A stretch of DNA of 64,000 bases, from contig NZ_LEKU01000010.1 in NCBI RefSeq assembly GCF_009932355.1, positions 1 through 64,000 on the forward strand, read 5' to 3'. Within the stretch, counting starts at the first letter, position 1, and each line of letters begins with the position of its first letter. The position numbers and the translations under genes were made by a program. The stretch is from Riemerella anatipestifer_E. GTDB lineage: Bacteria > Bacteroidota > Bacteroidia > Flavobacteriales > Weeksellaceae. The notes under the pieces were generated by a model. The model saw only the letters and a program-made list of their open reading frames with translations, ran no database searches and had not been told where the DNA came from. Below are positions 8,877 to 17,022 of this stretch, in pieces.

Positions 8877-9074
8877 ATGTTAGTAGCTATTCTTGGGGCA
8901 GTAGGACCTTGGCAGATTGTTGCCATCGTGGTTGTATTATTACTTTTGTTTGGAGGAAAGAAGATTCCAGAACTTATGAAAGGCTTAGGCTCAGGTATTA
9001 AAGAGTTTAAAGACGCGGTAAAGGAAGATGATAAAAGCAAACCTTCAACAGAGGAAGAAAGCAAAAAATCATAA
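8877..9074 (+). CDS. tatA: Twin-arginine translocase subunit TatA, copy 2
   Basis: A 65-residue TatA/E paralog with a membrane helix at about residues 10-26 and the same run from LLLLFGGKKIPELMKG through KEFKDAVKE as copy 1. The N-terminus (ILGAVGPWQIVAIVVV) and the tail differ. TatA, TatB and TatE cannot be separated with confidence; in Bacteroidetes single- or two-TatA systems without TatB are usual. DUF4254 follows after 24 bases. Confidence 0.9.
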   Translation: MLVAILGAVGPWQIVAIVVVLLLLFGGKKIPELMKGLGSGIKEFKDAVKEDDKSKPSTEEESKKS

Positions 9075-9098
9075 TTAAAAAGTAAGATTTTAAATTAA

Positions 9099-9710
9099 AT
9101 GAGTTTTTCTGAAAAAGCTTGGAATATTTTTAATCAAGCCATTATAGACTATCATAAAACAGATGATGTAGATGCAGTTGAGTCTAATCCGTTCTCCGAA
9201 AATACTTTGGAACGACTTTTGTATTCAAAGAATTGGATTGATACCGTTCAGTGGCATTTAGAGGATATTATTCGTGATGAAAACATATCTCCTGAGGAAG
9301 CTCTAAAGATTAAAAGAAGAATAGATTCATCTAACCAAAATAGAACCGATTTGGTAGAGTATATAGATGATTATTTTCTAGAAAAATATAAATCTGTGAA
9401 GCCTAAGGAAGATGCTAAAATCAATACAGAAAGTCCAGCATGGGCTATCGACAGATTGTCTATATTAGCTCTTAAGATTTATCATATGAAGATAGAAACC
9501 TTAAGAGATACAGCAGACGAGGAACATAAACTGAAGTGTTCTAATAAATTGGCTGTTCTTGAGGAGCAGAAGGTAGATTTGAGCACAGCTATAGATAGAT
9601 TATTATTTGATATAGAGAGCGGTAACAACAAAATAAAGACTTATAAGCAAATGAAAATGTATAATGATGATAGTCTAAACCCAGTTTTATATCAAAAGAA
9701 AAATGTTTAA
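9099..9710 (+). CDS. DUF4254 domain-containing protein
   Basis: A 203-residue cytoplasmic, strongly charged, predicted helical protein of the DUF4254 family found across Bacteroidetes. No signal peptide or catalytic motif is seen. It overlaps the following lipoprotein gene by 8 bases, so the two are probably co-transcribed with the tatA genes. Function is not known; relatives often lie near envelope or glycosyltransferase genes. Confidence 0.8.
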   Translation: MSFSEKAWNIFNQAIIDYHKTDDVDAVESNPFSENTLERLLYSKNWIDTVQWHLEDIIRDENISPEEALKIKRRIDSSNQNRTDLVEYIDDYFLEKYKSVKPKEDAKINTESPAWAIDRLSILALKIYHMKIETLRDTADEEHKLKCSNKLAVLEEQKVDLSTAIDRLLFDIESGNNKIKTYKQMKMYNDDSLNPVLYQKKNV

Positions 9711-10173
9711 AAATCTCTTACCCTTAGTATTCACTATATTTTTACTGGTTTCTTGTTCTGTAGAGCAAGTTAACTTGTCTCCTCTTTCACAAGGGATTGT
9801 TTCTAAAGGAGAGGCAAAAACTTCACCTGACACCATAGTTATGAGTGCAAGTGTGAACGTTAGCCAAGTAAAGTATGCTTCTGAACTATCAACAGCGGCA
9901 GATAAACTTCCGAGGTTTTCAGATGCAGCAATAAATAAGCATATAGATTTAATAAAGTTCAATGTTTCTGAGTATCTTTATGCACTTAGGGAACACAACG
10001 AAAATAGAAAGGTAAGAACGCTAGACGGTTTGCAAAAGAGTTACAAAAAACTTCAAGGGCTGAGGAAAAATCTTTCTTTAGAAGAAGATGAAGCTCTTAA
10101 TTTTTATTTGGTTAAAATCAAGACCAACATCACACTATTAGAATCTATTAAAACATCTTCTGATAACTTTTAA
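9703..10173 (+). CDS. Hypothetical lipoprotein
   Basis: A 156-residue protein with a classic lipoprotein signal (LLPLVFTIFLLVSCS, Cys at about residue 18) and a helical, charged mature part. I do not recognise a family. The start overlaps DUF4254 by 8 bases, which supports it being real and co-expressed. It probably sits in the inner or outer membrane, facing the periplasm. Confidence 0.7.
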   Translation: MFKNLLPLVFTIFLLVSCSVEQVNLSPLSQGIVSKGEAKTSPDTIVMSASVNVSQVKYASELSTAADKLPRFSDAAINKHIDLIKFNVSEYLYALREHNENRKVRTLDGLQKSYKKLQGLRKNLSLEEDEALNFYLVKIKTNITLLESIKTSSDNF

Positions 10174-10192
10174 GTAAAGGTACGCTTATTTT

Positions 10193-10786
10193 ATGTTGAA
10201 AATACAGGCTGAGGCTAATATCCCTACCGATTTTGGTGTTTTTAAAATGATTGCATTTTCTGATAATGAAATGGATTGGACACCACATATTGCGTTGATT
10301 GCAGAAAATACAGACTTTTCTAAGGAGGTCAATGTTAGGTTTCATTCTGAGTGCATTACTGGAGAGATATTTCATTCTAAAAAGTGTGAGTGTGGGCAGC
10401 AGCTAGATGCTGCGATGCAGTATATGCAGAAGAATGGCGGTATTATTCTTTATTTGAGACAAGAAGGTAGAAATATCGGGATTATCAATAAGCTTAAGGC
10501 TTATGCTTTGCAAGAGCAAGGAATGGATACTGTACAGGCAAATCTACATTTGGGACTACCTGCCGATGGTAGAGATTTTGGTGTGGCTATTGATATTTTA
10601 ACTAATTTGGGTGTAAAAGAGATTAATTTACTTACTAACAATCCAGATAAATTAAAATTTGTAGAGGATAGTACAATAAAGCTTAATGAAAGGATTCCTT
10701 TACAGATACCTTCTAATGAAGTCAATGAGGATTATTTAAAGGTGAAAAAAACTTACTTTGGGCACTTGCTAGAAGATAATAAATAA
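10193..10786 (+). CDS. ribA: GTP cyclohydrolase II
   Basis: A 197-residue enzyme that opens GTP to the first pyrimidine intermediate of riboflavin synthesis. The zinc-binding cysteines lie in SECITGEIFHSKKCECG (about 55-71), and the GGIILYLRQEGRNIGI segment (about 82-97) carries the conserved catalytic Arg region. It is a stand-alone RibA without the RibB domain. It follows the lipoprotein by 19 bases, and a strong terminator follows at 10812. Confidence 0.93.
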   Translation: MLKIQAEANIPTDFGVFKMIAFSDNEMDWTPHIALIAENTDFSKEVNVRFHSECITGEIFHSKKCECGQQLDAAMQYMQKNGGIILYLRQEGRNIGIINKLKAYALQEQGMDTVQANLHLGLPADGRDFGVAIDILTNLGVKEINLLTNNPDKLKFVEDSTIKLNERIPLQIPSNEVNEDYLKVKKTYFGHLLEDNK

Positions 10787-10811
10787 TCATAATATCAATT
10801 ATATAAGGTTA

Positions 10812-10850
10812 AAGAGCTCTTTTTTACTAAAAAGATGCTCTTGTTTTTTT
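10812..10850 (+). terminator. Intrinsic terminator after ribA
   Basis: The AAGAGC/GCTCTT outer arms continue into an inner TCTTTTT/AAAAAGA stem with a TACT loop. A G and seven T follow. This is a strong Rho-independent terminator for the upstream operon. Confidence 0.85.
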
Positions 10851-10874
10851 AATAGTAGGCTTATAATAAAATTG

Positions 10875-10882
10875 TATATTTG
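10875..10882 (+). promoter_or_regulatory. Promoter -7 element for the GH3 gene
   Basis: TATATTTG fits the -7 consensus TAnnTTTG. It lies 30 bases before ATG 10913. This also argues against a start at 10880, which would overlap the promoter. Confidence 0.55.
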
Positions 10883-10912
10883 TTGTGGTTACAACTAATT
10901 TCTTTGAGTATA

Positions 10913-12655
10913 ATGAATATAAATGTTAGAACAGTCTTAGCTTATGTGATGTTATTTTTTATTTTTGGGAATAATAAAGCACAATATATACCTAAAAATA
11001 ACGCTGAAATCCTAAAAAAAGAAGCCAAAGTTTATGCTGAAAAAACTTATCAACAGCTTTCTGAAGATGAGAAAATAGGGCAACTTTTTATAGTCGCATT
11101 ATATACTAATAAAGGGGAATCTTTCATCAATCAAGTCAAGACATTAGTGGAGAAGGAAAATATAGGAGGGCTTATATTGATGCAAGATGATACTCGTAGG
11201 CATATAAATTTGGTGAATGAACTTCAAGGTAAATCTAAAATACCTCTGATGATAGGTATGGATGCAGAGTGGGGACTTTACCAAAGGCTTCCAATAGCAC
11301 ATAAGTTTCCTTGGGCAATGACACTTGGGGCGATTCAGGATAATACGCTTATTTATGAAATGGCGGCTAAAATAGCTGAAGATTGTAAAAGAATGGGGAT
11401 TTATTGGGATTTTGCTCCTGTGGTAGATGTTAATACCAATCCTATCAATCCCATTATAGGTAATCGTTCTTTTGGATCTAATGTGAAAAAAGTGATAGAG
11501 AAAGGGTTGGCTTACAGTTATGGTTTACAGGATAATGGAGTTTTGGCAAGTATTAAGCATTTCCCAGGTCATGGAGATACCGATACAGATTCTCACTTGG
11601 ATTTACCTGTAGTTAATCATTCATTACACAGACTTAATAAAGTGGAGTTAGCCCCATTTAAAGCACTTATGGATAAAAAAATAGGGGGTGTTATGGTGGC
11701 TCATCTCTATGTTCCGTCTTTGGAAAGTCAAAAGGGAATTCCTGCTTCTATTTCGTATAATATTGTAACTAATTTGTTGAAAAATAAGTATGGCTATCAA
11801 GGGCTTATTATTACCGATGCTCTTAATATGAATGCGGTTGCGAAGAGGTTTAGTCCGGGAGAACTTGATTTAAGGGCGTTTAAGGCGGGTAACGATATTA
11901 TGCTTTTTTCTCAAGATGTACCTTCTGGTAAAAGGTTAATTAAGAAAGCTTTGCAATCTGGCGAGATTGCTCAAGATAGACTAAGAGAGTCAGTCATGAA
12001 AATTTTGGAAGCCAAGTATCTATTAGGGCTACAAGATTTTAAACCTATTGATGCCAATAACATAGAACGAGATTTAAATAATGATACTCATCAAGAATTG
12101 ACAGAAAAGCTATACGCCAACGCTTTAACATTGATAAAAGATGAGGCAAAAGCACTACCTTTAAAATCATCAAAATATTATTATTTACCTTTGGAGGAAG
12201 CTTCTTATCAAGACTTTATTAGAGAACTTCAAAACGGAAGAGAAGTAGAGCTTATCACAGAAGATAAATTGAATACTTTACCTCAAAATACTCCAATTAT
12301 CGTAGGGCTTCATAAGGATAACAGCACAGCATATAAGCCTTATAAAATATCTGCTAAATCTAAGGTAATTTTGGATAGAGTAGCTGCCAGGCATCAGTTG
12401 ATATTGGTGGTGTTTGGCAGTCCATATGCTTTGAGAGACATAAATATAAAGGATTATCCAACGGTACTTGTGGCTTATGAAAATAATGAATTGTCTATGA
12501 AGGCCACCGCCAAAGGACTTTTAGGTAAAACTAAAATACATGGGCGACTTCCTGTGGTGGTAAATCAAGATTTAAAAGAGGGGATAGGGATAGATGTAGC
12601 ACCTGTACAGAGCGAAACTGAATGTAGTGCTAGACCAAATATCATCATAGAATAA
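10913..12655 (+). CDS. Glycoside hydrolase family 3 (beta-N-acetylhexosaminidase-like)
   Basis: A 580-residue exported GH3 enzyme. The signal peptide (about 1-23) ends near NNKAQ. The catalytic barrel carries the NagZ-type motif KHFPGHGDTDTDSH, with its catalytic His and Asp, and the nucleophile Asp in IITDALNMNAV. A C-terminal alpha/beta sandwich (about 390-580) follows. It likely removes beta-linked GlcNAc or similar sugars from peptidoglycan or glycans in the periplasm. Many Bacteroidetes homologs also carry a serine-hydrolase domain; this one does not. I chose ATG 10913 over a start at 10880. bshA begins 1 base after its stop. Confidence 0.88.
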   Translation: MNINVRTVLAYVMLFFIFGNNKAQYIPKNNAEILKKEAKVYAEKTYQQLSEDEKIGQLFIVALYTNKGESFINQVKTLVEKENIGGLILMQDDTRRHINLVNELQGKSKIPLMIGMDAEWGLYQRLPIAHKFPWAMTLGAIQDNTLIYEMAAKIAEDCKRMGIYWDFAPVVDVNTNPINPIIGNRSFGSNVKKVIEKGLAYSYGLQDNGVLASIKHFPGHGDTDTDSHLDLPVVNHSLHRLNKVELAPFKALMDKKIGGVMVAHLYVPSLESQKGIPASISYNIVTNLLKNKYGYQGLIITDALNMNAVAKRFSPGELDLRAFKAGNDIMLFSQDVPSGKRLIKKALQSGEIAQDRLRESVMKILEAKYLLGLQDFKPIDANNIERDLNNDTHQELTEKLYANALTLIKDEAKALPLKSSKYYYLPLEEASYQDFIRELQNGREVELITEDKLNTLPQNTPIIVGLHKDNSTAYKPYKISAKSKVILDRVAARHQLILVVFGSPYALRDINIKDYPTVLVAYENNELSMKATAKGLLGKTKIHGRLPVVVNQDLKEGIGIDVAPVQSETECSARPNIIIE

Positions 12656-12656
12656 A

Positions 12657-13802
12657 ATGTTGAAAGGTATGAAAATAGGCATTCTTTGTTATCCTACTTA
12701 CGGAGGAAGTGGTATTGTAGCTACCGAATTAGGAATGAGTTTAGCTCAAAAAGGTTACGAGGTACACTTCATTAGTTCTAACCTTCCCGCACGGTTGGAT
12801 ATGACTAACCCTAACATTTTTTTTCATAAAGTAAATGTTGAAACCTATCCGTTGTTTAAATATCAACCGTACGACATTGCCTTGTCTTCGGCTATTTATC
12901 AAGTAGTTAAACTTTATAAACTAGACCTCATACACGCTCATTATGCTATTCCATATGCTTATGCAGCCTTTGTGGCAAAGCAGATGCTGAGAGATGAAGG
13001 TATTTTAATTCCCATAGTTACCACACTACATGGCACCGATATTACTTTGGTGGGGCAACATCCTAGTTATAAGGCAGCGGTTCAGTTTTCTATCAATCAT
13101 TCAGATGCGGTAACTTCTGTTTCGGAAAGTCTTAAAAAAGATACTTTAAAAGCCTTTACTATTAAAAAAGAAATACAAGTTATTCCAAATTTTATTGATA
13201 ACGATTTATATAACAGTTTTGTAGGGTGTTGTAGAAGACAATTTGCGGAAGATGACGAAAAACTACTGATTCATGTTTCTAATTTAAGAAAAGTTAAGAG
13301 AATTCCTGATGTGTTAGAAGTGTTTAAAAGAGTGCAGGAAAAAGTACCAAGTAAATTAGTGATTATTGGTGAAGGTCCTGATATGGAACTGATTAACGAT
13401 TTCCTTATGGCTCATCCGTACCTTATAGACAAAATAAGAATTTTAGGGAAAACTAATGATTTGTACCAGATTTTAAAATGTACTGATGTGTTTCTGCTTC
13501 CTTCTGAACAGGAGAGTTTTGGTTTGGCAGCGTTGGAAGCAATGGCGGCAGGAAATGCGGTGATTAGTAGTAATGCAGGAGGGATACCAGAGGTAAACAT
13601 ACAAGGAGAAACAGGCTTTTTAACGGAAGTGGGCGATGTGGAGACTATGGCTAAAAAGACTATCAATCTCTTGCAAGATGATGCTTTGCTCCAAAAGATG
13701 AAAGAAAGAGCAAAAGAAGTAGCCTTGCGTTTTGATTTAAAAAATATTCTCCCACAATACGAGCAGATGTACCGTGAAACGATAGAATCTTTTAAAAGTT
13801 AA
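12657..13802 (+). CDS. bshA: N-acetyl-alpha-D-glucosaminyl L-malate synthase BshA
   Basis: A 381-residue GT4 glycosyltransferase that joins GlcNAc from UDP-GlcNAc to L-malate, the first step of bacillithiol synthesis. It shows the BshA start KIGILCYPTYGGSGIVATELG, the LIHAHYAIPYAYAA and TTLHGTDITLVG segments, and the GT4 ESFGLAALEAMAAG EX7E motif near residue 285. ATG 12657 or 12669 could be the start; the second begins right before KIGILCYP. It lies 1 base after the GH3 stop, so co-transcription is likely. bshB and bshC are not in the window. Confidence 0.93.
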   Translation: MLKGMKIGILCYPTYGGSGIVATELGMSLAQKGYEVHFISSNLPARLDMTNPNIFFHKVNVETYPLFKYQPYDIALSSAIYQVVKLYKLDLIHAHYAIPYAYAAFVAKQMLRDEGILIPIVTTLHGTDITLVGQHPSYKAAVQFSINHSDAVTSVSESLKKDTLKAFTIKKEIQVIPNFIDNDLYNSFVGCCRRQFAEDDEKLLIHVSNLRKVKRIPDVLEVFKRVQEKVPSKLVIIGEGPDMELINDFLMAHPYLIDKIRILGKTNDLYQILKCTDVFLLPSEQESFGLAALEAMAAGNAVISSNAGGIPEVNIQGETGFLTEVGDVETMAKKTINLLQDDALLQKMKERAKEVALRFDLKNILPQYEQMYRETIESFKS

Positions 13803-13816
13803 CCTTAACTTTTCGT

Positions 13817-15079
13817 ATGAACGAGCAACTACTGCAATATCTTTGGAATTTTAAACTCTTTAAAACTTTTGATTTTAAGGATACTAAAGGTAATAAGGTA
13901 GAGGTCTTAGATTTTGGTCAGTGGAATTCCGACGAGGGAGCCGATTTTTTGTTTGCTAAAATTAAATATCAAAATATTGTTTTAGCAGGAAGTATAGAAT
14001 TGCATTTAAAATCTTCGGATTATCAAAAACATCAACATCATTTGAATAGACAATACGATAATATTATTTTGCATGTGGTCTATACTCACGATAAAGATGT
14101 GGAAGAGTTGGTTGAGAAAAATATCCCAACATTAGAGCTTAAAGATTATTTGGAGACTTCTACACTAGAGAAATATCAGCGGTTAAAGGCTCAAAATGAG
14201 TTTATTCCGTGTGAGAAGTTGATAGAGGTTTCTAAAATTCCGTTTCAGTTTTCAGAGGAAACATTACTTAAAAAACTTGACCAAAAATCTTTGGAAATAG
14301 AAACCGCACTCGCTGAAACTAAGAATAATTACGAAGAAGTTTTATTTCAAAATTTGGCGTATGTTTTTGGACTTAAAATCAATGCTTTTGCTTTTAAGCA
14401 AATCGCAAAAAGTGTAAGCTTTGGTATTGTAAATAAAATAAGACATCATCAAAATCAATTAGAAGCTTTATTTTTCGGGTTGAGTGGCTGGCTAGAAACA
14501 CCTTCCGATACGGAAACCGAGATGTGGAAAAGAGAATTTGATTTTCTAAAAGCCAAATATCAACTGAACGACACTTTTGTAGTTCCTAAATTTTTAAGAT
14601 TAAGACCTGCTAATTTTCCCACAATAAGGCTATCTCAGTTAGCGGATCTTTATCATTTGCATCAAAATTTATTTTCAAAAATAATTAAAGTGTCTTGTCT
14701 TGAGGAGCTTTATGAATTGTTTACTCCAGTTAAAGCATCGGAATATTGGGATAATCATTATAATTTCGGAAAATCAACGGATAAAAAATCAGTTAAAAAA
14801 CTGACGAAAAGTTTTATAGATTTGGTTGTTCTTAATGCTGTTCTTCCTATAAAATATACTTATCATAAACATTTGGAGGAAGATATTTCTGAAACTGTTT
14901 TGGATTTTTATCAAAATATAAAACCAGAAAAAAATAGTATCATAGAACAGTGGGAGGCTTTGGGAGTTCCTATTAAGACGGCTATGGATAGCCAAGCCTA
15001 TTTATTCCAGTATAAAAGTTTTTGCAGTCAGAAAAAATGTCTAATTTGCAGTATTGGATATCAACTTTTAAAAAGATAG
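13817..15079 (+). CDS. DUF2851 family protein
   Basis: A 420-residue cytoplasmic protein of the DUF2851 family, widespread in Bacteroidetes. The N-terminal part with WNSDEGADFLFAKI and SIELHLKSSDYQKHQHH (about 37-77) looks like a nuclease-fold core (inferred from the D...E-x-H pattern). CSQKKCLICSIGYQLL at the C-terminus carries several cysteines. It lies 14 bases after bshA and 6 bases before the PspC gene. Function is unproven. Confidence 0.8.
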   Translation: MNEQLLQYLWNFKLFKTFDFKDTKGNKVEVLDFGQWNSDEGADFLFAKIKYQNIVLAGSIELHLKSSDYQKHQHHLNRQYDNIILHVVYTHDKDVEELVEKNIPTLELKDYLETSTLEKYQRLKAQNEFIPCEKLIEVSKIPFQFSEETLLKKLDQKSLEIETALAETKNNYEEVLFQNLAYVFGLKINAFAFKQIAKSVSFGIVNKIRHHQNQLEALFFGLSGWLETPSDTETEMWKREFDFLKAKYQLNDTFVVPKFLRLRPANFPTIRLSQLADLYHLHQNLFSKIIKVSCLEELYELFTPVKASEYWDNHYNFGKSTDKKSVKKLTKSFIDLVVLNAVLPIKYTYHKHLEEDISETVLDFYQNIKPEKNSIIEQWEALGVPIKTAMDSQAYLFQYKSFCSQKKCLICSIGYQLLKR

Positions 15080-15085
15080 TAGTTT

Positions 15086-15307
15086 ATGTTTGAAAATTTA
15101 AGACATAGATTTGAGCGTGAATGGTTTGGTGTACTTACCAGAATGGGGTCTAAGCTAGGAATTCCGGTATCAAAGTTAAGAGTTTTTTTCATTTATTCTA
15201 CATTTGCGACGGCAGGAGTATTTTTCCTTCTTTATTTAGGGCTGGCATTTCTTCTTTGGATAAAAGATATGTTCATTGTGAGAAGACCTAGCGTATTTGA
15301 TTTATGA
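15086..15307 (+). CDS. PspC domain protein
   Basis: A 73-residue small membrane protein with a PspC domain: a basic N-terminal helix (MFENLRHRFEREWFGVLTR), then one long hydrophobic segment (about 33-56). PspC proteins take part in envelope-stress signalling; here a DNA-binding role is not evident. It overlaps the GNAT gene by 4 bases (translational coupling). Confidence 0.78.
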   Translation: MFENLRHRFEREWFGVLTRMGSKLGIPVSKLRVFFIYSTFATAGVFFLLYLGLAFLLWIKDMFIVRRPSVFDL

Positions 15308-15825
15308 TAGAGATACAAATAAAGCCTGTGAAGAGTGATAATATTGCTAAACTACAGGAAATCTATCAATCTTATATAAATACTTTTCCCAAAGACGAAC
15401 GTCGAGATGAAGCAGATTTTTGGGCTTTAACTAGAAAAGAATTTTCTCCTATAAGAGAAATTACAAGGGGAGAAGCTAGTGTAGGTTATATTATAGTGTG
15501 GGATTTATCATTATGCTTGTTTGTAGAACATTTTGAAATATACACACCTTTTAGAAATCAAAATTTAGGTTCTCAAGTATTGAATTATTTAAAAAATAAA
15601 TTTCCATTGATAGTCTTGGAATCAGAGCCTGATAGTTTAGGAGAACTGGCTTCTAGAAGATTGAATTTTTACCAGCGTAACGGATTTACAGTCCTAGATA
15701 AAAGTTATATTCAACCAGCTTATTCAGAGGATAAAATGCCTATAAATATGTATTTGCTAGGCACAAATATGCCCGATGATTTGTGTATCGTTACTGAAGA
15801 AATAAAGAGTAAGGTTTATAACTAA
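15304..15825 (+). CDS. GNAT family N-acetyltransferase
   Basis: A 173-residue GNAT-fold protein. The acetyl-CoA loop is NQNLGSQVLNYL (about 87-98, Q/RxxGx[GS] pattern), followed by the beta-strand IVLESEP and the FYQRNGF motif near residue 125. It probably acetylates a small molecule or protein amine. It overlaps the PspC gene start-to-stop, so the two are co-translated. Substrate unknown. Confidence 0.82.
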   Translation: MIEIQIKPVKSDNIAKLQEIYQSYINTFPKDERRDEADFWALTRKEFSPIREITRGEASVGYIIVWDLSLCLFVEHFEIYTPFRNQNLGSQVLNYLKNKFPLIVLESEPDSLGELASRRLNFYQRNGFTVLDKSYIQPAYSEDKMPINMYLLGTNMPDDLCIVTEEIKSKVYN

Positions 15826-15858
15826 TATGAAATGTTTTTTTATAAATGAAAAAAAGTG

Positions 15859-15965
15859 TATATTTGGGGAACCTAAGGAAAAGGGAGGAAATTTTCCTTT
15901 GAGTAATATTTTTTTTCATCATTTGTGTTTTTAAGAGAGTCATACTATATAGTATGACTCTTTTT
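15859..15965 (+). ncRNA. Candidate small RNA with terminator
   Basis: TATATTTG at 15859-15866 matches the -7 promoter element on the plus strand. About 70 bases downstream a perfect 26-base palindrome with a T run ends the unit. Between them is an AAGGAAAA/TTTTCCTT stem (15875-15882 with 15892-15899). No gene-sized ORF is present, though an 18-codon frame (15846-15902) overlaps it. No -33 box is seen. The unit could equally be the 3' end of the GNAT transcript. Confidence 0.3.
15936..15965. terminator. Terminator between convergent GNAT and DUF3810 genes
   Basis: A perfect palindrome with 13-base arms (15936-15948 and 15949-15961) is followed by TTTT on the plus strand. It can serve the plus-strand genes and perhaps the minus-strand gene, whose stop is at 15964. 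Confidence 0.85.
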
Positions 15966-17022
15966 AATTAGCGATAGAAAGTCGTTCGTACTTGATTAAA
16001 AGTTCAATAAAGTAAGAGTAAGTAATTCTGCCTTCTTGCTGATTAGATTTCAGGAATAGATGGTTAGTCAATCCAAAAAAATCAGAAATGAGTCCTGTAT
16101 GTTTATTTATAAAATTTTTCTCATAAGCTCGGTCTCGTTTCATTCCATCAGAATATTCACTAAGGATTTTTTCAACGAATTGAGGCTCTGTATCTACTAA
16201 CGAGTTAAGTAAACTTTTAAGAGTGAAATATTGAGTGCTGTATTTTAGGTCAATATTATCACTGTTAATTCCTATGAGATAACCTATGAAATTAGCTTCT
16301 TGTTCCCTTGCGTAACCCAACTGATGAGCACTTTCGTGGGCTAAAGTAAATGGCAAATAGGTGTCAGGAAGATTAGGGTTATATTGAGCTTCGGCAGAAA
16401 AAGGATTGTAATACCCTAAAATACCTGTATCATTCATTATAAAAGAAAAAATACTAGATTTGAAGTTGGAGATGTCAGTTGTTATTTTAGAGTTTAAACC
16501 TAAAGGAAGTTGCTTCTGTTGGTTAAGAATTTCAGAGGTTACAATACTTAAATTTTTTATTTTAAAAACACCGTTAGAATCTTCGGAGACTTGTGCTCTA
16601 CTTTCTTTACATAAGTTGAGGTATTTAATAGCGAGAGTTTTAGCCTCGTTAATACTAGGTTCTTCTTTGGGCAAAAGATTTATTATTGGTGGTTGAAAAT
16701 AAGTCATTCCCCAAAAACTTTGATAGATGAAATAGAATATATTAACTCCTACTAATAGTTTTAGTAATGATTGTTTTTTCTTTTTAAATATTGAAACTAA
16801 GTTATAAATGAGAACTACAAATAAAACAATGTACAATATATCTCCAATAGAAAACGGAAACAAAGATGAAAGATATTGATGTATTTCTTTTTTTAGTTCA
16901 AAAAGAGAGTTGAAGAATTCAACGGCTAAAGAAATTTTGGATAGAATATAGAATAAAACGAATTGGGCAAACAAAATGCCTGCCCAAAATCTTTTCTTTT
17001 TATGTAAACTACTAGTGTGCAC
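15964..17022 (-). CDS. DUF3810 membrane protein with zinc-protease motif
   Basis: A DUF3810 protein of 352 residues from the GTG at 17022. Two or three membrane helices in the first 120 residues precede a soluble domain with HESAHQLGYAREQEANF, an HExxH zinc signature with a downstream Glu as likely third ligand. It is probably a membrane-bound metallopeptidase. An ATG at 17085 would add 21 residues but overlap the transporter by 74 bases, while the GTG overlaps it by only 11, so I prefer the GTG. It is the last gene after the sugar transporter. Confidence 0.8.
   Translation of the reverse strand: MHTSSLHKKKRFWAGILFAQFVLFYILSKISLAVEFFNSLFELKKEIHQYLSSLFPFSIGDILYIVLFVVLIYNLVSIFKKKKQSLLKLLVGVNIFYFIYQSFWGMTYFQPPIINLLPKEEPSINEAKTLAIKYLNLCKESRAQVSEDSNGVFKIKNLSIVTSEILNQQKQLPLGLNSKITTDISNFKSSIFSFIMNDTGILGYYNPFSAEAQYNPNLPDTYLPFTLAHESAHQLGYAREQEANFIGYLIGINSDNIDLKYSTQYFTLKSLLNSLVDTEPQFVEKILSEYSDGMKRDRAYEKNFINKHTGLISDFFGLTNHLFLKSNQQEGRITYSYFIELLIKYERLSIAN

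Noticed and set aside
15846..15902. 18-codon ORF over the candidate small RNA
   Set aside because: Its ATG lies upstream of the promoter box and it is too short to support as a gene.
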